NCBI GenBank assembly: GCA_905250115.1
Contig: CAJNOI010000201.1
Location: 62,001 to 126,000 of the forward strand
DNA: 64,000 bases
Reading direction: 5' to 3'
DNA from: Adineta steineri
Taxonomy: Eukaryota > Rotifera > Eurotatoria > Adinetida > Adinetidae
The translations under genes were made by a program, and so were the position numbers. Under the pieces are notes generated by a model. It was not told where the DNA came from. It did not search any database and saw only the letters and a program-made list of their open reading frames with translations. Each line of letters starts with the position of its first letter. Position 1 is the first letter of the stretch. Of this stretch, positions 21,996 through 35,412 are shown one piece after another.

Positions 21996-24900
21996 TTATT
22001 CTACATGTACCCAATCTTTATGTTCATCATCATCTTTTTTTTCTTCTACACGTAATTTTTTCATACTACGTGTAACACGTTCACTTGAAGCTTGATTTGG
22101 TCCTGATCCCAAATCAAAATCATCAAAATCTGACCGTAGCCAATCTAGCATTTCAGTTTTAAATACAGGTGCAGGTGCTGTTGTTGCTGATTGTGTATTA
22201 TTAGAATTTGTTGTATCAGTTGTAGTTGATGTTGATGATGGTGGTGGTGGTAATGTATCATCTTGATCATGATCAAAATCATCATAATGTTGTGCATGAA
22301 TTTTATAATGATTTTTCATACGATATGCAGATGGAATATATTGATTACATACTTTACATGTACGTTTTTTTAATTCTTTTTTTACAGATGAACAACAATA
22401 ATCAAATGGTAACATTTCATTCTAAAATGAGAAGATGAATTAGATGACCGTGCATAGAAAACTGTTTCTTTCGAAAGACAAATAGTCTTATATGTATTTC
22501 TATCCAAGGATAAAACATGGTATGTTTCTATCGTTTCGCATGTCTTTCTTAGATTTGGCCGGTGGACAGAAATGAGAATTAGAGTTTGTCAGTTTTGAAG
22601 TAAAACTAAATCAGAACCTAGGGTTTTAATAAAATAATGTTTTTGAATTTGAATCCTAATCCTAAACCTCTTAAGTCAGAATACTTTTCTCTAGTTACTA
22701 AAATAAATTACCTGTGTATGTTGAATAACAACTCCATGAAATTGAATACGTTGAAATAATGAACCATAAAATTGTCCTTTTTGATAATCTCTATCTGCCA
22801 TTCTAACACCATAGGGTGTTCGTTCAAACGGTACAGGTGATGGTAGAAATCGATGAGGAAAAACTTCAACATAATTTGATCTCCATGGTCCACAACATTC
22901 AACTGAATTACATCGAACAATTTGTAATGTATATTGTGTTTGTAAAACATGCATAGCACACCAATATTCATCAATATCATATTTTTGATCATATTTTAGA
23001 TGTTGTTCACCAAATTTTTCTCTTGCTGCACGAGCATTTTCTTGATAATATTCATCTGTTGCATGAATACGAAATTCATGTCCTTCTTCAGCTTCTTCTT
23101 CTTCACAAACTCTGCAAAGAAAAAAAAACGATAATAAGAAAAATATCGGTTTTGTTTTTAATTTACTTTCGTAAAATTTCATCCATAACTATTTTTGCAT
23201 CAACTAGTCTTCGTTCATCATCTGATGTTGCTGGTGGACTAATATATTCAGCAATACATGGATAACCATCAACAATTGTTTGATTCCATGTTTCAGCTAA
23301 GATTTGGCCAGCTTTACGAAAATTTAATTTTTCTAATTCAATATTCATCGTTCCACCTGATTCATTTAAATGTGAACCAAAATGATCATGTGGTAATATA
23401 AGACCAGCTAAATCATGTGATAAAGGTGCCATACGACGTTCCACAATATTATAAGCTGATTGACCTGGACTAAAAATCAAAAAAAAAGAATATCGTATTT
23501 TTATATATATTTTAAATAAATAAATAAACTTACGCATGTGTAAGACAAAACATCGCATCTAAATTATATTTTTTAAATTTTCTTATACTAGCAACCAGTG
23601 TTTTTGGAAAACGTGGATTTTCATCAGGACCACCATCAACAGTAACAATAACAATGGGTTTAACTTGTCCTGTTTCATCACGTGCAACATTTTCAAATTC
23701 TTTTAAATTAACAAGTCGATCGAAATCAAGTGCATGTGAATCAGCATTTGATTGATCATGTTTAGCCGAACGTATAGCAACATAAGTTGGACCTGAATAA
23801 CCTAAATCACCATCTTCCGATAGAAGACATGCTGCATAAACACTTGGCGTCAATTGATGACGTGGTGCAACTGTCCAATCGTGATCGGGTAAACGTATAC
23901 GATAATCCAAATGCATTAGCATTGGTGCTTGAACTCTTGCAGCAGGTAAACCAAGTGGAACTTTACATTTATCATCTTGAGATAAATAAAAAACACAATC
24001 ATTACCAAATATAGATGCTAAATCTTTCATATAACGAATTGTTGCAGTAGCAAAATGTCCATCTTCATGTTTACCATGTTCATCATTTTGAGCACGACGA
24101 AGACGAACAGGTACAGTATGAACATGACGACGACCATCAATTGATGATGCACGATGAGGTAATAGACTAAAAGATATTTTGAAAAAGAAAAGTAGAAATT
24201 ATATTTTTCTTTTACCGATAATAAAGTGTTGTACGTTTAATATCATAACCTCGTTGTTTGATTTTTTCTCTCAAATCATCTAATGTTAAACAAGGACGAA
24301 TTGTTTCTGATCGACGACGATCATCACTTGCACCACCAACTTTAGCTATTTCTTCTATAATTTGTAATAAATCTGGACATTGTTCTTCAACACGTGGTCG
24401 ACCAACACCACGACGATAAAGTTTATTTAATTGAGGATGTAATTCAGGTTTGGTTTCAAATAAATGATCAACCTAGGATAAAATTAGAAATGAAACAATA
24501 GTTTTTCTCTTTTTTTTTGCTTCATACAATTTTTCTTCGTTTAACACGATATTTATTTGAAGCTTTTTGTTTTGATTGAAGACGTTTTAATTCATAACCT
24601 TTCTTTTTTCGATCTTTCATTAATTGTTTCAATTGTTTTTTATTTTCAGCTGTTGCTAAACCCATTTGTCGAACTTGAACTAACGATGCAATACGTTCAT
24701 TTATTGAACTTAATTCTTTGTAAATACGTTCTTGTGCTGGTTGACGTTTTAGTTTTGCTAATGGTTCTAATGGAACACCGGGTACAGGAGGTGTGTTTGT
24801 TGGATCTTCAATGATTTCCTCTTCAAAATTTCTACGTTTTTTGACATAATAACTTTTCTTTTTTCTTTTCTCCTTTTCTTCTTCATCTTCTTCCTGCTCT

Positions 24901-25335
24901 TCATCGTCATCATCTGAATCTGAATCTGAAGTTTTACAATCATCATCATCATCATCTTCCGCTTCTTTTTTTTTCTTATCATCAACTATTTTAGGTTTTC
25001 TTGGCGGACGTCCACGACTACTTTTTCGTGCAGGAACAGGTGATGATGGTCCTTCACCATCTTCATTTTTTGGTGCACCTAATTGATTATAAACTTCTAA
25101 ATATTCTTCAATTTTTTCTTTAACATATTCTTCATTCCATTTTATTTCATTCCATTCAATTTGTGCATCATGATGTTTGGCCTATATTTATTTTATATAA
25201 AATTATATCGTATTTTTAGTCGTAAGAATTTTAACTTACAACTCGTTTTTCATCAGGACGAGCTTTCATATAAGCATCAACGAAAGTCTTATAAAGACTT
25301 GGACCTGAATATTTCTTATTCGCTTTTGTCGGCAT
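21996..25335 (-). CDS. DDE-transposase-like protein with C2H2 finger, intron-rich (domesticated?)
   Basis: Seven exons join without a frame break to 922 aa: 25335-25240, 25181-24528, 24472-24216, 24166-23534, 23469-23167, 23111-22712, 22421-21996. The N-terminal part is highly charged, with an AT-hook-like RGRPPRKPK, Asp/Glu runs and a Lys/Arg-rich helix. Then comes RRGVGRPRVEEQCPDLLQ, a helical segment seen in multi-copy transposase-like proteins of invertebrates. The core has an RNase-H-like layout with three spaced acidic sites: FYLSQDDKCKVPLG (D), VIVTVDGGPDENPRFPK (D) and SAYNIVERRMAPLS (E), followed by ILPHDHFGSHLN. The C-terminus holds a single C2H2 finger, CKVCNQYIPSAYRMKNHYKIH (shape C-x2-C ... 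H-x-H class), and a low-complexity acidic tail. Six small introns, an intact frame and no flanking TIR argue for a host gene rather than an active element. The catalytic assignment is inference. Confidence 0.8.
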
Positions 25336-28300
25336 GACGAAGATTGTGAATGAACAAATAATGACGGTCACGAGAAGAAATCTAAAAGAACGAGAAAAGA
25401 AAAAAAAATACTCGAACGAGTAGTAAAAGAAACTAGACGATGACCTCTTGTGTATACTCGGTCACATATAGTGTAATAGTAACCAATGGTGATTCTTTTA
25501 TCGAGGGAGTCGATGATAAGGACATCGTGTCTATAGAACAAAAAAAGAACATAAAAGAAGAACAAGACGATATATGAATGGATCAGAACAGGAAAAATAT
25601 AGTAACTCGTCGTAACCAATCTCAATAAGAGTTTGTATATGTACAGAAGTAAAAAAAAGTTCACTGATTTGTACAAAAATAATGAGGTCATTCTCGTGTT
25701 AGAAGAGAAAAAAAACTGATCACGTCAATTGTCCTTCTTACATACATCGATTTTTTTCCCGTTTCGCTTCATTAATAAAGCGATATACACTCTTTTTTTT
25801 CGCGTTCGGTTATATACATATAATAAGGATCTTTCGAGAAAATGCTTTGATCTGATCATAAGATTCTAGAAAAAATTTATTCAGATATAATGAAAAAATT
25901 TTAAAGCTTAACATCTGCGTATGTAAAATTTTTACCTACTTTTATTTTGTAGATCAGGATATAATCTGATATATTTGTGAGAAGAGCGTGTAGAAAGAAG
26001 TAGCTTTATCAATCTTCATGTTTCATAAATAACTATTAAAAATTTAATGTATTAATAGTCATCACTTAAAGGGAATGGATTAACATAGTTTGAGTATTTG
26101 CAAAAGATTCTCTTTAAATAACATTTACTAGAAAATGATGAATCGAAAAATGCTCATATGTAATTGGTCGTGCGACATAAAACGATAAACGAATGATAAG
26201 TATATCAATCGCTATATATATTATATAAGCATCACGATTAGTTAAATAAAATTTATTGAATTTTGTTTTCATTCAGTTCATATTTCTGTATGAGTTAGAT
26301 AGAGAGAGAGTTTCAAGTCTTGAGGGTGAAATAAATAAATGTTCAATATTATCAACTATGAAAGTAAGATTACGTTACTACAGCCTGTCGAGTAAAACGA
26401 GCGTAGATCTAGATATATCAGGCGTACAACATTATTACTAAGTAGAGCGAAGAAAGAAAAAAAAGTTTTAAAAGTTAATGTCTGCGTATTTGATTATTAT
26501 GAAACAGTTTCACGATTGACAAATGGCAGAAAAAGCCATTATAATGACTTTTTTTTGTGTTCTCTTTTTGATATATTCAAGAAGAACACTTGAGAACAGA
26601 ACATATTCCTTCACGCTTTATTTTTTGTTGATTTTTGTATAGGAAACGAAAAGAAAAGAAATAAAGAGTTTAATTTTCTTATTACTGTTTATGTCAAGTG
26701 TTTTAAACAAAAAAAGGTAAAGTATATAATTGATCCTTGGCGCATCGAATTGCATTTCTTTAATTCACTGTTAATAATAATATAATTTAAAATATAAAAT
26801 GTCGGCAGATTTATTTTGACTTTTTTTCACAAATATCAACGAATTATATTAGAAAAAAATTCATTAAATATTGAAGTTTTGCATTATTTTTTGTGATTAG
26901 GGTCGACTGGTAATCTGAAAATTCTTGTTTACATAGATATGCTTTTAATCAATTGAAAAACAATCCTTTTGTTATCTTTATACACATGTATAATGTCAAC
27001 AGTGCTGTTATTATCACAAGTCTTTTTAGATATCTTATCTGTAGACCACATAAGATTGGAATAGCATGATGTGTTGGAGAAATTAAACATAAAGTTCAGT
27101 GGGATCATTCGAACAGCAAAGTTAGCCGATAAATCCATCGTGAACTGTATTTCTTGCAATACGATGGAATTTGCCAAAGTTGATTATGCATATCGTAGAA
27201 AGAGAACCCATTTTTTAATCTCTAAGAATTCTGTAATATACATTCGATTGCTTCTGGTTGTGTTGATCTTCCAAGACGTCTGTAATTATTCGTAGTGACT
27301 ATAATATTAGCATTCACCTTCAGTTTCTAATAGACGATGGATTTCTATCCATTGTCAGAACTTTCAATTAGTTTGTCAATTGCAAACGTAATAACAATAT
27401 TATTATAAACTGTATATTTTCATTTACTGCATTTAATGAAAGAACAGAGTTTCGAATCCTTAGATATAAATTAATCTTACCATTGTAGTTTTCAATATTG
27501 ACAAGAAAATAGTCCTCACCAGATATTTTAAAACATTTTACGAGAGTATTTTAGTACAAAAAGAATTACTAATACATGAGCTTAATTTAAACTACCTGGT
27601 AAAATATCCTTCTCTGTCCTAGTCTAAAACGACGGTCTCATGAGATACAAAAAGATTACACTATATAATTGCTGATGAATTTTTGAATACCGTTCAACTA
27701 AACAGTAGATATTTTGTATGAAATAAATGAATTTCTTTGAAGCTTCTTTCGATTATTGAATTCAAGATTCAAATGGTTTATTTCCTTATACTCCGGAACT
27801 ACTATAATTAACCTTGTTTTTTTTCGATAAATCTATATCGTAATTGATCATTTCCTTTTATTAAGAATGAATATGATCAGCTTTGATTCTGATTTTCAAG
27901 TATAGATTTCAAATTGACAATTTCCTTTCACAAAAAAACACATGATCTAATTTGATATTTTATAACCACAAAGAAAGGAAGGGATCGACATTAGATATTC
28001 TTAGAAAAATATCATCGTTTCTTTCAGAACGATATCAGTTGATCATAATGAAGTATGGTCATACAGTAGGTTATAGAAAATGTGTTCATATACAATCTCT
28101 ATGAATTCTAATTGATGAAAGCAGGTTTGAATCGATTTTCTATCAGTTATGTCATTTTTACTAGTTTATTTATAAGAAACTGCTGTAGTTCGTTTTTCTA
28201 ATAGTATAATTGATCATCATTAATATATTACTATTCTCATGTTCTTTGAATTAAGCTGACAAAAATACTAAATTAGTAAACTTTACTAATACCCATGAAG

Positions 28301-28658
28301 CCTAATTAGTGATACGTATGAAATGTGAATGATCGTTTTTAAATCATTATAAATCCTCTGTATTTATTGAAGAAATATTTGTCTTCTTAATCATGTTTGC
28401 CCATCAGGAGATTTTCAAATTCACCAATGCCAGTATTCTGAAAAGAGTATATAAATAGAACAACACGTCCCTCCTTGTAGATATCACAGAAATATGTCAT
28501 ATTTTTCTTATTAGTTTAAACTAAATTCATACTGTGTCAAGAGCAAGTTTTACTAACGTATGTTATTTTATTTATTATATGAGAACTGTATATAATTTTC
28601 ATTTTCTTTCATTAATTCAAATTTAGAATGTGAATTAAAATACCAGCATAAAGATGTA
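25336..28658. other. Long intergenic region, no gene seen
   Basis: This is 3.3 kb of AT-rich DNA between two divergently placed genes (transposase-like to the left, orphan to the right), so it should contain both promoters. Short ORFs (25368-25691, 26256-26441, 26929-27177 and 27071-27295) lack domains and overlap each other in opposite frames. No repeat or RNA gene was recognised. Confidence 0.55.
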
Positions 28659-30197
28659 ATGGCATCGATGATATCTACAGATTCTGAGAGAGATGCATTA
28701 TTACCAGAAAAAAATGATCGCATAATCATATCTAATAACAGCACATACTTCAGACGATTGATGACATTAACTGAATATGCGCAAAAACAACGTTTAAACC
28801 ATCAAGTTTACAATATGTATCAATGTATAACATCTCCCATAAATAAAATCAACAATTTGTTTTCAATGACTGAATGCATACAACAAAAAAGTCTATATCA
28901 TGAACGAAGTAAAATTGATCAAACTGGACTGTCTATATTAGCAAAACAGGATAATTTATCTCAATGTGAACACGTTACAACATTACAGAACAATAAACAT
29001 GACAGACCTCATATGACTTTAGCTGAATATGCAGAACGCAGACGTTTACGTTATGAACTCAATAAAACTGATCAATCAATAATAGAACAGCCATATAGTT
29101 TGATTAAACGTCAAGAATTAACATTACTAACTGATAATATACATAGACAACGTAAACAATGTGATTCTAGATTACGTAAAAGGAATCAACAATGTAATTC
29201 GTTTCGACTTCAAAACTTTATAGCATTATCTAATGATCAACATCAAGAAAATTTTGTTACACTAGACCGAAATATACAAGTGAAAGCTTTAGATCCTAAA
29301 TGGTTTGAAATGGATGAATATATTTCATTATCTACAGAACAAAAAAATAATTTACATCGATATCTTCAGATTGCAACATTATCCACTCATAAATATGAAA
29401 TTCGTGCTATTAAAATGATCGAATATATGAAACAGAAGTTTTTCAATAGAAGAATACTTGGAATACACAAATTTATGTCAACGTCAACTGAACAACAAGA
29501 GAGTAAACCATTCATTATATCGTCGATTAATAAATCTCAGAAACCATTTGTGCCTTTAATTGAATATGCACAGTGCAGACGTCGTCATCATAAACAATGT
29601 AAAACAAAAGTTTCGTTAATAGAGCAGTCTACAGCATTATTTTTTGATAAACATCAAGATGAATTTGTGACATTGGCTCGATATTTAGAACTGAAAGGTT
29701 TAGATCCAGAATCATTTGAAATGAATGAATCAGTATCAGAACAAGATAATCTGCTTGAAAATAGTCAGAATATATTGTTACCTAATAATAAACATGACAT
29801 TCAGATTATTGAAACAGTCGACTATATAAGACAAACACGTTCATGTCAGAATCTACTTGAAAAATATGAATTAGGCAGCATCAAATCACAGCATTCTCAA
29901 CACATGAACAATTTAGAGTTATTTAATCGAAATAACATATGTGTATCGTTATCGGAGTCAAATGTTGAACAGTTCATATCAATTAATATATTAAATACAA
30001 AACAATATGTTCTTACAGATAATCAATATCGATTCGACAACAATACAAGAAAATCAACTCATCGGATATGGCGCATATTTTCAAGATCACCATCGATTAT
30101 TAGTTCACAGAAAAGAGCAAAGAATAGCTTTTTGACACGAATTAGACGTAACATTTTGATATGTTTTTGTCAAGGTGATCGCCCAAAGATTAGTTAA
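28659..30197 (+). CDS. Orphan 512-aa protein with degenerate internal repeats
   Basis: This is an intronless ORF of 512 aa, not recognised. It is built of degenerate repeats. An EYA-type helix occurs three times: MTLTEYAQKQRL (about 35-46), MTLAEYAERRRL (about 119-130) and VPLIEYAQCRRRH (about 298-310). A second unit recurs as DQHQENFVTLDRNIQVKALDP (about 193) and DKHQDEFVTLARYLELKGLDP (about 330), each followed by a FEM-(D/N)E stretch and later an IEY/VDY-(M/I)-(K/R)Q helix, giving a period of about 137 residues. The protein is rich in Gln, Asn, Arg and His, and the tail is basic and ends RRNILICFCQGDRPKIS. There is no signal peptide or TM segment. It is convergent with the NRPS-like gene, 275 bp away. 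It is probably cytoplasmic or nuclear; no function is claimed. Confidence 0.7.
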   Translation: MASMISTDSERDALLPEKNDRIIISNNSTYFRRLMTLTEYAQKQRLNHQVYNMYQCITSPINKINNLFSMTECIQQKSLYHERSKIDQTGLSILAKQDNLSQCEHVTTLQNNKHDRPHMTLAEYAERRRLRYELNKTDQSIIEQPYSLIKRQELTLLTDNIHRQRKQCDSRLRKRNQQCNSFRLQNFIALSNDQHQENFVTLDRNIQVKALDPKWFEMDEYISLSTEQKNNLHRYLQIATLSTHKYEIRAIKMIEYMKQKFFNRRILGIHKFMSTSTEQQESKPFIISSINKSQKPFVPLIEYAQCRRRHHKQCKTKVSLIEQSTALFFDKHQDEFVTLARYLELKGLDPESFEMNESVSEQDNLLENSQNILLPNNKHDIQIIETVDYIRQTRSCQNLLEKYELGSIKSQHSQHMNNLELFNRNNICVSLSESNVEQFISINILNTKQYVLTDNQYRFDNNTRKSTHRIWRIFSRSPSIISSQKRAKNSFLTRIRRNILICFCQGDRPKIS

Positions 30198-30472
30198 TTA
30201 GACTAAGATCGAATTATAGATTTAAATACATGTAATTGTGTGATGGTCTTGACAATTTACGGTTAACATTCAAGACCCATCAAAAGCTCAAGAATAATTT
30301 TTTAAGATAATTTATCTATAAGTCTAAACTCAAAAATTTAATAAATAATATTTCAATGTCACCCATATTCTAGCTATTTATTTAACCAATAAAGCAAACT
30401 TATTATCGTGCAACAGATTATATATATATTTAAATGTATCTTTGTTTGCATATTAAAATTCTGAATTAGTTT

Positions 30473-33400
30473 CTATTTTTGTATTGGAATACCTTGCCAA
30501 ATACTTTGAGCAGGAATACCTTCGCCTTTAATTACTAAACTTAGAGGTCCTAATTTTGCCCGTAAACCTAGTCGAGTATTTGGTAACATTATTGATGCAC
30601 AACCAATATTTGTCTCATCTTCGACATAGATTGCACCTAACTTCATAATACGATCTTCAAAAAGATGAGTTTGAAGTTCAACTCCATTGTCCAATACAAC
30701 TCTATTACCAATATTGATTAAATCAAATTCTGTTATTTGAACAGTATTAATACAACAATTTTCTCCGATCTTAACACCAAAACAACGAAAGACTGGAGCT
30801 ATAAAGAAAGTTCCTTGAAGAAGTTCAAGAACAAGAGGAGCAGCCAACTGTTCATATGTCGCTGTAACAAAATCTGATGTCCAAACAAACCAACTCCACA
30901 ATGAATAATGATTCTCTTGATATTTTCCGACTATGACCCATTTCAAAAAGATACAAAATAGTAACGATGGAATAGCAAGTATAGCAATATATAAAATGGG
31001 TAGAATGAGAAGACAATACCATGTACTAATCGAATCATTAAAGTTTTCAAAAATTTCAATAGCTATACCAATTTCCAAGACAATAATAATTCTTGGTAAA
31101 AATACTCGTATTGTATCGATACAAAATCGTTGAAAAATTACACGTGCACATGGTCGGTATGTAAAATATTCTGAAATATCAGATGGTGCTTCTGCTCGTT
31201 TTGGTAAAATAAATGCAGGTGAACCAAGACATGATTGTTTCTCTTGTAATTCATCTGCTAACAAAGACATACATCCGATAAGACATTCATTGGGTATTTC
31301 TTTCCCATCGGAAATAATGGCTGAGTTGCCGATAAAAACACGTTTACCAATTGTTGTTTCTTTTAATTCCATTTGTCCAAATCGAATATTTGGATCACAA
31401 AGAAGCACATTATCAGCTATAAAACATTCATCATCAATTTTAACTAATGAATGAACCATTCCAATCGCAGTTGATACTTCACAACGTTGACCAATCTTCA
31501 TTCCTAATATTCGAAGAAAAGGTGTCATATACAGTGTGGCATAAAATGTATGAATAACATGTAAGGCAATATCGAGAAGTCGATCGAATGTCCATTTTCG
31601 TATATAAACCAACGATTTTGTACTATAAACACCTACTGATAAAGTACCAACAATCGCATAACGTACAATAATAATTTGTACAATTACTAAGCATGTGTAT
31701 AGAATACCAACGATTGGACTAAAGATGAAAATTTGAATCCAATTTGATACAGACGAAATATCGATATATTCAAAAAGAATAAGACCTGGAATTATTGGAG
31801 CAAAATAGAACATTGGTATCAATAGTAAAACAATTAAACTAAAGATAAACCAAGTTAATGTCGATGACAAACTATTATTCGTAGTTTCTATGAAGGATGG
31901 TTTCGAAGTAGCCTGATGTGAATAGGTGGCTGGTGAACCATGCCATACCTCACCTGAAGGTATACATGTATTTGGTGGAAGAAATGAAAGATCATTCAAT
32001 TCAGCATAATCTTCCATTCTTGTTTGTCCGCTAATTACACTACGACTTCCAATATAGACATTCTTTTGAATATATATACGACGCAATTTTAATGTATAAT
32101 CATCGACAAACGCAGTCTGAAAATGAACATCCGATGATATAGTAGTTTCATCATCGATTTCTAATAGATCAAGAGCTGCACAATGAATTGAACTAAGATG
32201 AACATTTCGACCAATTTTAGCACCTAAAAGACGAAAGTAACTATTCATAAGTGGACTATCGGCAAGTGTTTGTTGCACAGCTATGTTTCGTAATTGTTCT
32301 ACTATCCACCATCGTATGTACATCGATCCCCATAGAGGAAAATCACCTTCTTTATATCGACCAATAATAATCCATTTGACAATGATAGCAAAAGTATAAC
32401 GAAATAATGGTACAATAACACATATTCCATAGGCACCAAAACATGCACAAATAATACTATGTTCGGACAAAATTAAAGTGAAAATAATATAAGGTAGAAT
32501 ATATTCCATTGAAGCTATACCACTAAGAATAATAAGAACTATTATTTGAATAGTACTACAGAGAATAATTCTTGTAAATGATGGTTTAATAAAAGTAATA
32601 GCATCATTGTAAGTTTTTTCTTCTTTTTTATCATTAGGAAATTGTATTAAATATTCAGCTAATTTAGCTGCAGTTTTATATTTATATAAATCATATACAG
32701 CAATGCTCGGGAATGATTTACGTAGTTCAGTTATGGTAAGTGCTGCAGTTAAAGAATGACCACCGAGATCAAGAAAAAAATCATCATTTGCTGCTGGGTG
32801 TGCATAGGGAAACGTCTTCTGAAAGGCACTGAGAACAATATCGAGTGGATTGATATTGATATTGATTTCATTTGTAGAACAACTCGCTAAAATATACATG
32901 TAAAATATATTACAGTTTCAATGATAAATTATCTTACCTAAATCCGTTGTTGTTATGATGGTTTTCGATTTCTCGATATGATTTGTTGGTAAGAGAGTAA
33001 TGAGAGATTGACGATCGATTTTTCCACTAGGTAGACAAGGCATTGGCCTATCTAATCTTATCAATCGATCAGGTATCATATAGGAAGGTAATCGTCGTCT
33101 AAGTTCTTCTCGTATAATCGATTCGCTGAGTTCAGTGACAACGAATGCAATGAGTTGTTCATTTAGAATAATCACAGCAGCTGATCTAGCTTTATTTTCT
33201 AGGCGAAGTAATTCCTGTTCGATTTCACCAAGTTCTATACGAAATCCACGAAGTTTTACTTGAGTATCGATTCGATCATGAAAAAAGATCTGTCCTTGTT
33301 GAATTGATACACGATCACCTGTACGATATCCATATTCAGTGAATTTTTCTTTCGTTAATGATTCTCGATTGACATAACCCATAGCAACGCCTGGTCCACG

Positions 33401-34528
33401 AATACATAGTTCACCTATTGTTTTCGAAGTCGGTTGACCCGTATCTTCATCAAGTAGACAACATACATAATTTGGTAATGGAACACCAATACTAATCGGT
33501 TGATTTGGTCGAAGTGATTGTGCTGTAGCAGCTACAGTTATTTCTGTAGGACCATAGGAATTAAATAGTATTCGATCATCTCTCCACCAACGATCAACAA
33601 GAATCTAATTTAAAATAGAAAGATATATTACGTAGTCGAATTTTAAAATGTAGATTTATTCATCTATCCTACGTACCTGTGAACAAACTTCACCACCCGT
33701 ATTGATTAGACGAAGTTTAAGTGCTGAATCATTATTCATAAGAAATAATAATGTAGGCACACAAAAGAGTACAGTAATCGAATGATGAATAAAGAAAAGA
33801 TGTAATCGATCACTATTTAAGATATCCATCTTCGAAGCAATGACAAGAGTTGCACCAACAAAATATGAAAGAAATGTTTCTTCAAGAAACATATCAAATG
33901 CAGCTGATGAACCTTGATAAACAATATCTTCATGTTTAATTTGCATCACTTCATTATCAGCACGTATAAAATGACAGATACTTCGATGGCTAATAGCAAT
34001 CGCTTTAGGTTTTCCACTTGAACCGGATGTACAGATGATATATGCAGCTGATTTATTATCCGTATATACCCCTAACGAATGAGTACTATTAACAATCAAT
34101 GAATTTGTTCTTACATCTTCAATATTAACTGCTAATGGATGATTAATTGAGGTTTGAGAATCTACTAGAAGAAGAACAATTTGAAGATCAGCAATTACTT
34201 CTCTTACACGTTCATTTGGAGTATCTGCATCGAATGGAACATAGGTAGCACCAGTCATTAAAACGGCAAGAATTGTTATATGTAATTGTGCCGAACGCGA
34301 TAGTCGAATACCAACAATATCACCTGATTTGATTTGTTTTATTTCACGTAGTATCAAAGCAAGATGATGAGCTTGTTGATAGAGTTCTCCATAAGTAATT
34401 TTCTCATTTTGCCAATGAAGAGCGATTTTATTTGGAAAACGTGCAACTGTCTGTAGGAAGATATCGTGAAGACATTCATCTTTCAAAAGATCTGGTCGAT
34501 CGGGTCCTGATAGAATGGTCACCTTCAT
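30473..34528 (-). CDS. NRPS-like enzyme: adenylation, carrier, Pls-type membrane/beta-helix region
   Basis: Three exons join in frame to 1310 aa: 34528-33677, 33604-32938, 32886-30473 (introns 72 and 51 bp). The adenylation domain (about 10-500) has core motifs CTSGSSGKPKA (167-176), AAFDMF with Asp212 at the position that binds a substrate amino group, NSYGPTE (about 299-305), YRTGDR (377-382), KLRGFRIELGEIE and PSGKIDR with Lys479. The carrier domain shows LGGHSL with Ser551 for phosphopantetheine. The C-terminal ~700 residues hold about three units, each with TM helices followed by hexapeptide-type left-handed beta-helix (AKIGRNVHLSS, MKIGQRCEVSTA, VKIGENCCINTV) and closing in GSPA-like motifs (VWHGSPATYS, CLGSPAFIL, IWQGIPIQK). 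This is the architecture of epsilon-poly-lysine synthetase and of the 'NRPS terminal domain' TIGR02353. There is no condensation or thioesterase domain. An amino acid is probably activated and joined at a membrane; substrate and product are unknown. Horizontal origin is likely. Confidence 0.9.
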
Positions 34529-35412
34529 AATTTAATATATGATTATTGAACTAAAACAATATATATATATAGTATACATCTTTATCAACGTTAAATCAAT
34601 TATGAGTTTTCTAGTTGTGAAAAACTACAATTGACGATCTTACTTCCATTCTACATATTCTTTGACTGCTACATTTTTTTTTATTCTTTCCTTTACGTCT
34701 GGTAATATAACCGAAGCGATGTTATATAAATAGAATATTTATTAACGTTTCTTTTTTTTTCCTCGTAAAAGTACATTCAGAATAAAATAATAAAAACAAC
34801 AATCTAGATGTTCAACACTATTTTTCTAATAATAATAAATCGGAAAAAAGTTTCTATCGAAATAAATACTGATCGATCGTACGAAAATGTTCCTTTTTTG
34901 TTTTTAAAATAAAATAGAAAGGTGTGTACTTGCATACTAAGACTACAATAATAAAATTGCTGAAATGACTTCTTCCTGTCAACAATAAGATAAGTGCAAA
35001 AATAGAGTGAAAGGAAAAACAAACTAGAGGAACAAAGAAAATAAAAAAAAGAAATTCTATATTTATATAATATGATAATTGAATGTACTATTATTTTTCT
35101 TTGATGAAAAAAATTAAAATAGAAAATACTAAATAAACAATTTCTACAGGAAATATTTTATCAGTTAAAGTGGAACATTATGTGTAAATGAGGGATAGGT
35201 GTGAGTGCCATCTTCAATTTATTATATTTTAGTAGTAAAACTTCACAGTCTGATTCTATTCGAAAGTGTCGTGAGAGATTTATCTCTCAGTATTTCAAAT
35301 GCTAAAAGATTAGATAATGTCTGAAATAATTATAACTCTTTAATTTGAAAGAAGCAAAAACCAAACATGCAAATAGTAGATAAAAATCATCAGAATATTC
35401 TATAAGTTTTTA
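34529..35412. other. Intergenic, upstream of the NRPS-like gene
   Basis: AT-rich. It contains TGAGGGATAGGTGTGAGTG at 35189-35207, a single arm of the TG-rich motif described elsewhere in the window. The small minus-strand ORF here (34804-35022) has no domain and is not supported. Confidence 0.55.

Noticed and set aside
23787..24814. Plus-strand ORFs at 23787-24014 and 24557-24814
   Set aside because: They are antisense shadows of well-supported exons of the transposase-like gene.
26929..27295. Two overlapping ORFs in opposite orientations (82 and 74 aa)
   Set aside because: Each is the other's shadow, and neither has a domain or splice context.
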